Assembly (NCBI GenBank): GCA_031264395.1
Contig: JAISEB010000235.1
Location: forward strand, 1-14,353
Length of the DNA stretch: 14,353 bases
Reading direction: 5' to 3'
Source of the DNA: Treponema sp.
GTDB lineage: Bacteria > Spirochaetota > Spirochaetia > Treponematales > Breznakiellaceae
Position 1 is the first letter of the stretch. Each line of letters begins with the position of its first letter. Below, in pieces: positions 12,571-14,353 of the stretch. Under the pieces are notes generated by a model. It made no database searches. It worked only from the letters and a program-made list of their open reading frames with translations, and had not been told where the DNA came from. The position numbers and the translations under genes are program-made.

Positions 12571-13893
12571 GTGAATAATCCCCTCCTCAAGACGCTGAAG
12601 GGCCTTCGGGGCAATCCCCGCGCCTGCGTATACACCGAACCAATGTGGGGTCTTTCGATGAACCTCTGCCTCCCCTACGCGTCGGTGTATATGCTTGCCC
12701 TGGGGCTTAAGGATTCGGAGGTGGGGCTTATTGCCACGATCTACATGCTCGTGCAGGTGGTGTTCGCCTTTCTTTCGGGGGCCATCACCGACAAGATGGG
12801 CCGGCGCAAGACAACGGCGGTCTTCGATTTTATTTCATGGAGCATTCCCTGCCTCATCTGGATGGTGGCCCGGGATTTCTGGTTCTTTTTTGTCGCCGCC
12901 ATTTTCAACGGGGCAATGAAGGTTACCACCAATTCCTGGGACTGCCTCATGGTGGAAGACGCCGAGAAAAGCCAGATCACAAGAATCTATTCCCTGGTAA
13001 TAGTGTGCGGGCAGCTTTCCGCGCTCTTCGCCCCCATTTCTTCCGTATTGGTTTCCCGCCTTACCCTTGTTCCCGCCATACGTATACTCTACGTCAACGC
13101 CTTTGTGGTGATGACGGTAAAGCTCGTGATCCTCTACTCCGTTTCCCGCGAAACGGGGACGGGCCTTGTGCGCATGAGGGAAACAAAGGGGAAGAGCCTT
13201 TTCAGCCTGCTTAAGGGATACGGCGGGGTATTCAGAATAATAGCGAAATCAAAGGGAACGGTTTTTTCGCTTGTAATAGCGGCCCTCGTGGGAGCCGTCG
13301 GCATGATAAACACGACCTTCTGGCAGGTAATCGTAAGCAGGAAACTCCTTATTCCCGATCCGCTGCTCCCCGTCTTTCCCATGCTTCGTTCCGTGCTGGC
13401 AATCGTGTTTCTTTTTACCGTTATTCCCTTTATCGCGCGGCTTACGTTAAGGACGCCCCTGCTTTTGGGTTTTGCCGCCTATCTTGCCGGCCAGACTCTG
13501 CTTGTCCTTACCCCCGTTACGGGAATGCTCCGGTACGTGCTGCTCCTTGTTTCCCTTGCCTGCGACGGGTTTGGTTCGGGAACGCTCGCCATGCTGGCCG
13601 AGTCCCTCGTGGCCCTTCACGTCAACAAAGAGGAAAGGGCGCGGGTCATGTCCATTCAGCATATGATCATCATGTTCGCCACGTCCCCCTTCGGCTGGAT
13701 AGGGGGAATCCTCTCGGGCATTTCACGGAGCCTTCCCTTTGTGCTGACCATCTGCATGCTCATTGCGGGCGCGGCGGTAACCGCGCTGTACTACGGCTTT
13801 AACCCCGGAGAACTCAAGGTGGGCGGCTACGCTCACGAGGACGAAGGGAACGCGGAACTTTCCCCGCCCCGGGGGAATACGGAGGAAGCGTGA
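12571..13893 (+). CDS. Major facilitator superfamily (MFS) transporter
   Basis: The 440-residue integral membrane protein has about twelve hydrophobic helices. The loop between helices 2 and 3 carries the MFS signature SGAITDKMGRRKT (motif A, GxxxDxxGRR). The substrate cannot be told from sequence; proton-driven export of a small molecule is likely given the TetR neighbour. Two starts are possible. The GTG at 12571 follows the reductase stop by 5 nt but has a poor Shine-Dalgarno. An ATG at 12502 has GAGGA just ahead but lies inside the reductase's second Cys-cluster codons and would add 23 polar residues that do not look like MFS sequence. I prefer 12571. The stop overlaps the TetR start by 4 nt (GTGA), so the two are translationally coupled. 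Confidence 0.87.
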   Translation: MNNPLLKTLKGLRGNPRACVYTEPMWGLSMNLCLPYASVYMLALGLKDSEVGLIATIYMLVQVVFAFLSGAITDKMGRRKTTAVFDFISWSIPCLIWMVARDFWFFFVAAIFNGAMKVTTNSWDCLMVEDAEKSQITRIYSLVIVCGQLSALFAPISSVLVSRLTLVPAIRILYVNAFVVMTVKLVILYSVSRETGTGLVRMRETKGKSLFSLLKGYGGVFRIIAKSKGTVFSLVIAALVGAVGMINTTFWQVIVSRKLLIPDPLLPVFPMLRSVLAIVFLFTVIPFIARLTLRTPLLLGFAAYLAGQTLLVLTPVTGMLRYVLLLVSLACDGFGSGTLAMLAESLVALHVNKEERARVMSIQHMIIMFATSPFGWIGGILSGISRSLPFVLTICMLIAGAAVTALYYGFNPGELKVGGYAHEDEGNAELSPPRGNTEEA

Positions 13894-14353
13894 ACAGGCG
13901 CGAAAAACAAAAGGCGGAAACGTTTGTCGATATCATGAGATCCGCCGAGGAACTGTTCATGCGGCAGGGCTATGAAAAAACGTCGATGCAGGAAATCGCG
14001 AGCCATTCGGGCCTTACCAAGGGCGCGCTGTACCACCACTTCGCCTCCAAGGAAGATCTGCTTGAACGCATGTGCGCCGATCATTACGCGGCGCTCCTCA
14101 GGGCGGCGTCTCCCGTCGCCGGTCCTGATGTCCGCGCGGAAGTTCCCGGCTCCGCCTTTGGGCGTCTGCGGCGCGTCCTTGACATTTCACGCGGCATGGG
14201 GATGAGCACGGTTACTTTTGTGTCCGAATACCTCAAGCTGCGGCAGGACGAAAGCGGCGTCATGCTCAGGGAAAGGCTCCGCAAATACGACAGGCAGTTC
14301 TACATCGATCTTGTCGCGCCCCTCTTGCGGGAGGCAAAGGAAAAAAAGGAATG
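13890..14353 (+). CDS. TetR/AcrR-family transcriptional regulator (partial, cut by window edge)
   Basis: A GTG start (13890) with Shine-Dalgarno GGAGG (13881-13885) opens a frame that runs past the end of the window: 154 codons are present, no stop. The N-terminal helix-turn-helix is typical of TetR: SAEELFMRQGYEKTSMQEIA (about 18-37), then SGLTKGALYHHFASKEDLLE (about 40-59), with the conserved Gly-Ala-Leu-Tyr-His-His-Phe recognition helix. The remainder is the helical ligand-binding part, of which about two thirds is visible. The start overlaps the transporter stop by 4 nt. TetR proteins next to transporters usually repress their own operon until a ligand binds. Here the regulator is last in the operon, so it would be autoregulated; the palindrome at 11354-11388 is a possible operator. 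Confidence 0.9.
   Translation, partial: MNRREKQKAETFVDIMRSAEELFMRQGYEKTSMQEIASHSGLTKGALYHHFASKEDLLERMCADHYAALLRAASPVAGPDVRAEVPGSAFGRLRRVLDISRGMGMSTVTFVSEYLKLRQDESGVMLRERLRKYDRQFYIDLVAPLLREAKEKKE

Overview
The window is about 57-58% G+C by eye, densely coded on both strands, and has no RNA gene, transposon or CRISPR array that I can see. I infer a spirochaete, most likely a Treponema-like gut or environmental member. This rests on the general feel of the proteins and on the combination of SmpB, two signal peptidase paralogues, HemW, a PPDK and a PEGA/SUMF1 membrane protein. It is an inference from memory, not a database result.

Layout. Positions 30-1881 (minus) hold a two-gene unit: a membrane-anchored PEGA + formylglycine-enzyme-like (SUMF1) protein followed 1 nt later by smpB. 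Diverging from it, 1946-4861 (plus) carries lepB1, lepB2 and hemW in tight succession. A small two-helix membrane protein (4958-5170) follows with its own promoter and hairpin terminator, facing a DEAH-box RNA helicase (5289-7832, minus). Diverging from the helicase is ppdK (8021-11053, plus), which reads in frame into a histone-H1-like tail of AAAKKP repeats. A gap of about 380 nt rich in hairpins and short repeats follows. Then comes an apparent operon: an aldo/keto reductase with a 4Fe-4S ferredoxin domain, an MFS transporter and a TetR regulator cut by the window edge.

How the parts work together. SmpB (trans-translation), signal peptidase, HemW (heme handling) and the helicase are housekeeping functions. 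PPDK is central carbon/pyrophosphate metabolism. The AKR-MFS-TetR set looks like a self-regulated redox/export module of unknown substrate.

Points most worth a second look: (1) the second signal peptidase has Ala where the nucleophilic Ser should be, next to an intact paralogue; (2) three genes have a -10 box 6-7 nt before the start codon and no Shine-Dalgarno, which implies leaderless mRNAs, and two of them share one overlapping divergent -35; (3) the PPDK/H1-like fusion contains an internal ribosome binding site, start codon and possible promoter, so the tail may be a separate nested gene; (4) a perfect 16-bp palindrome sits in the promoter region of the AKR operon. I do not see a clear new defence or mobile system.
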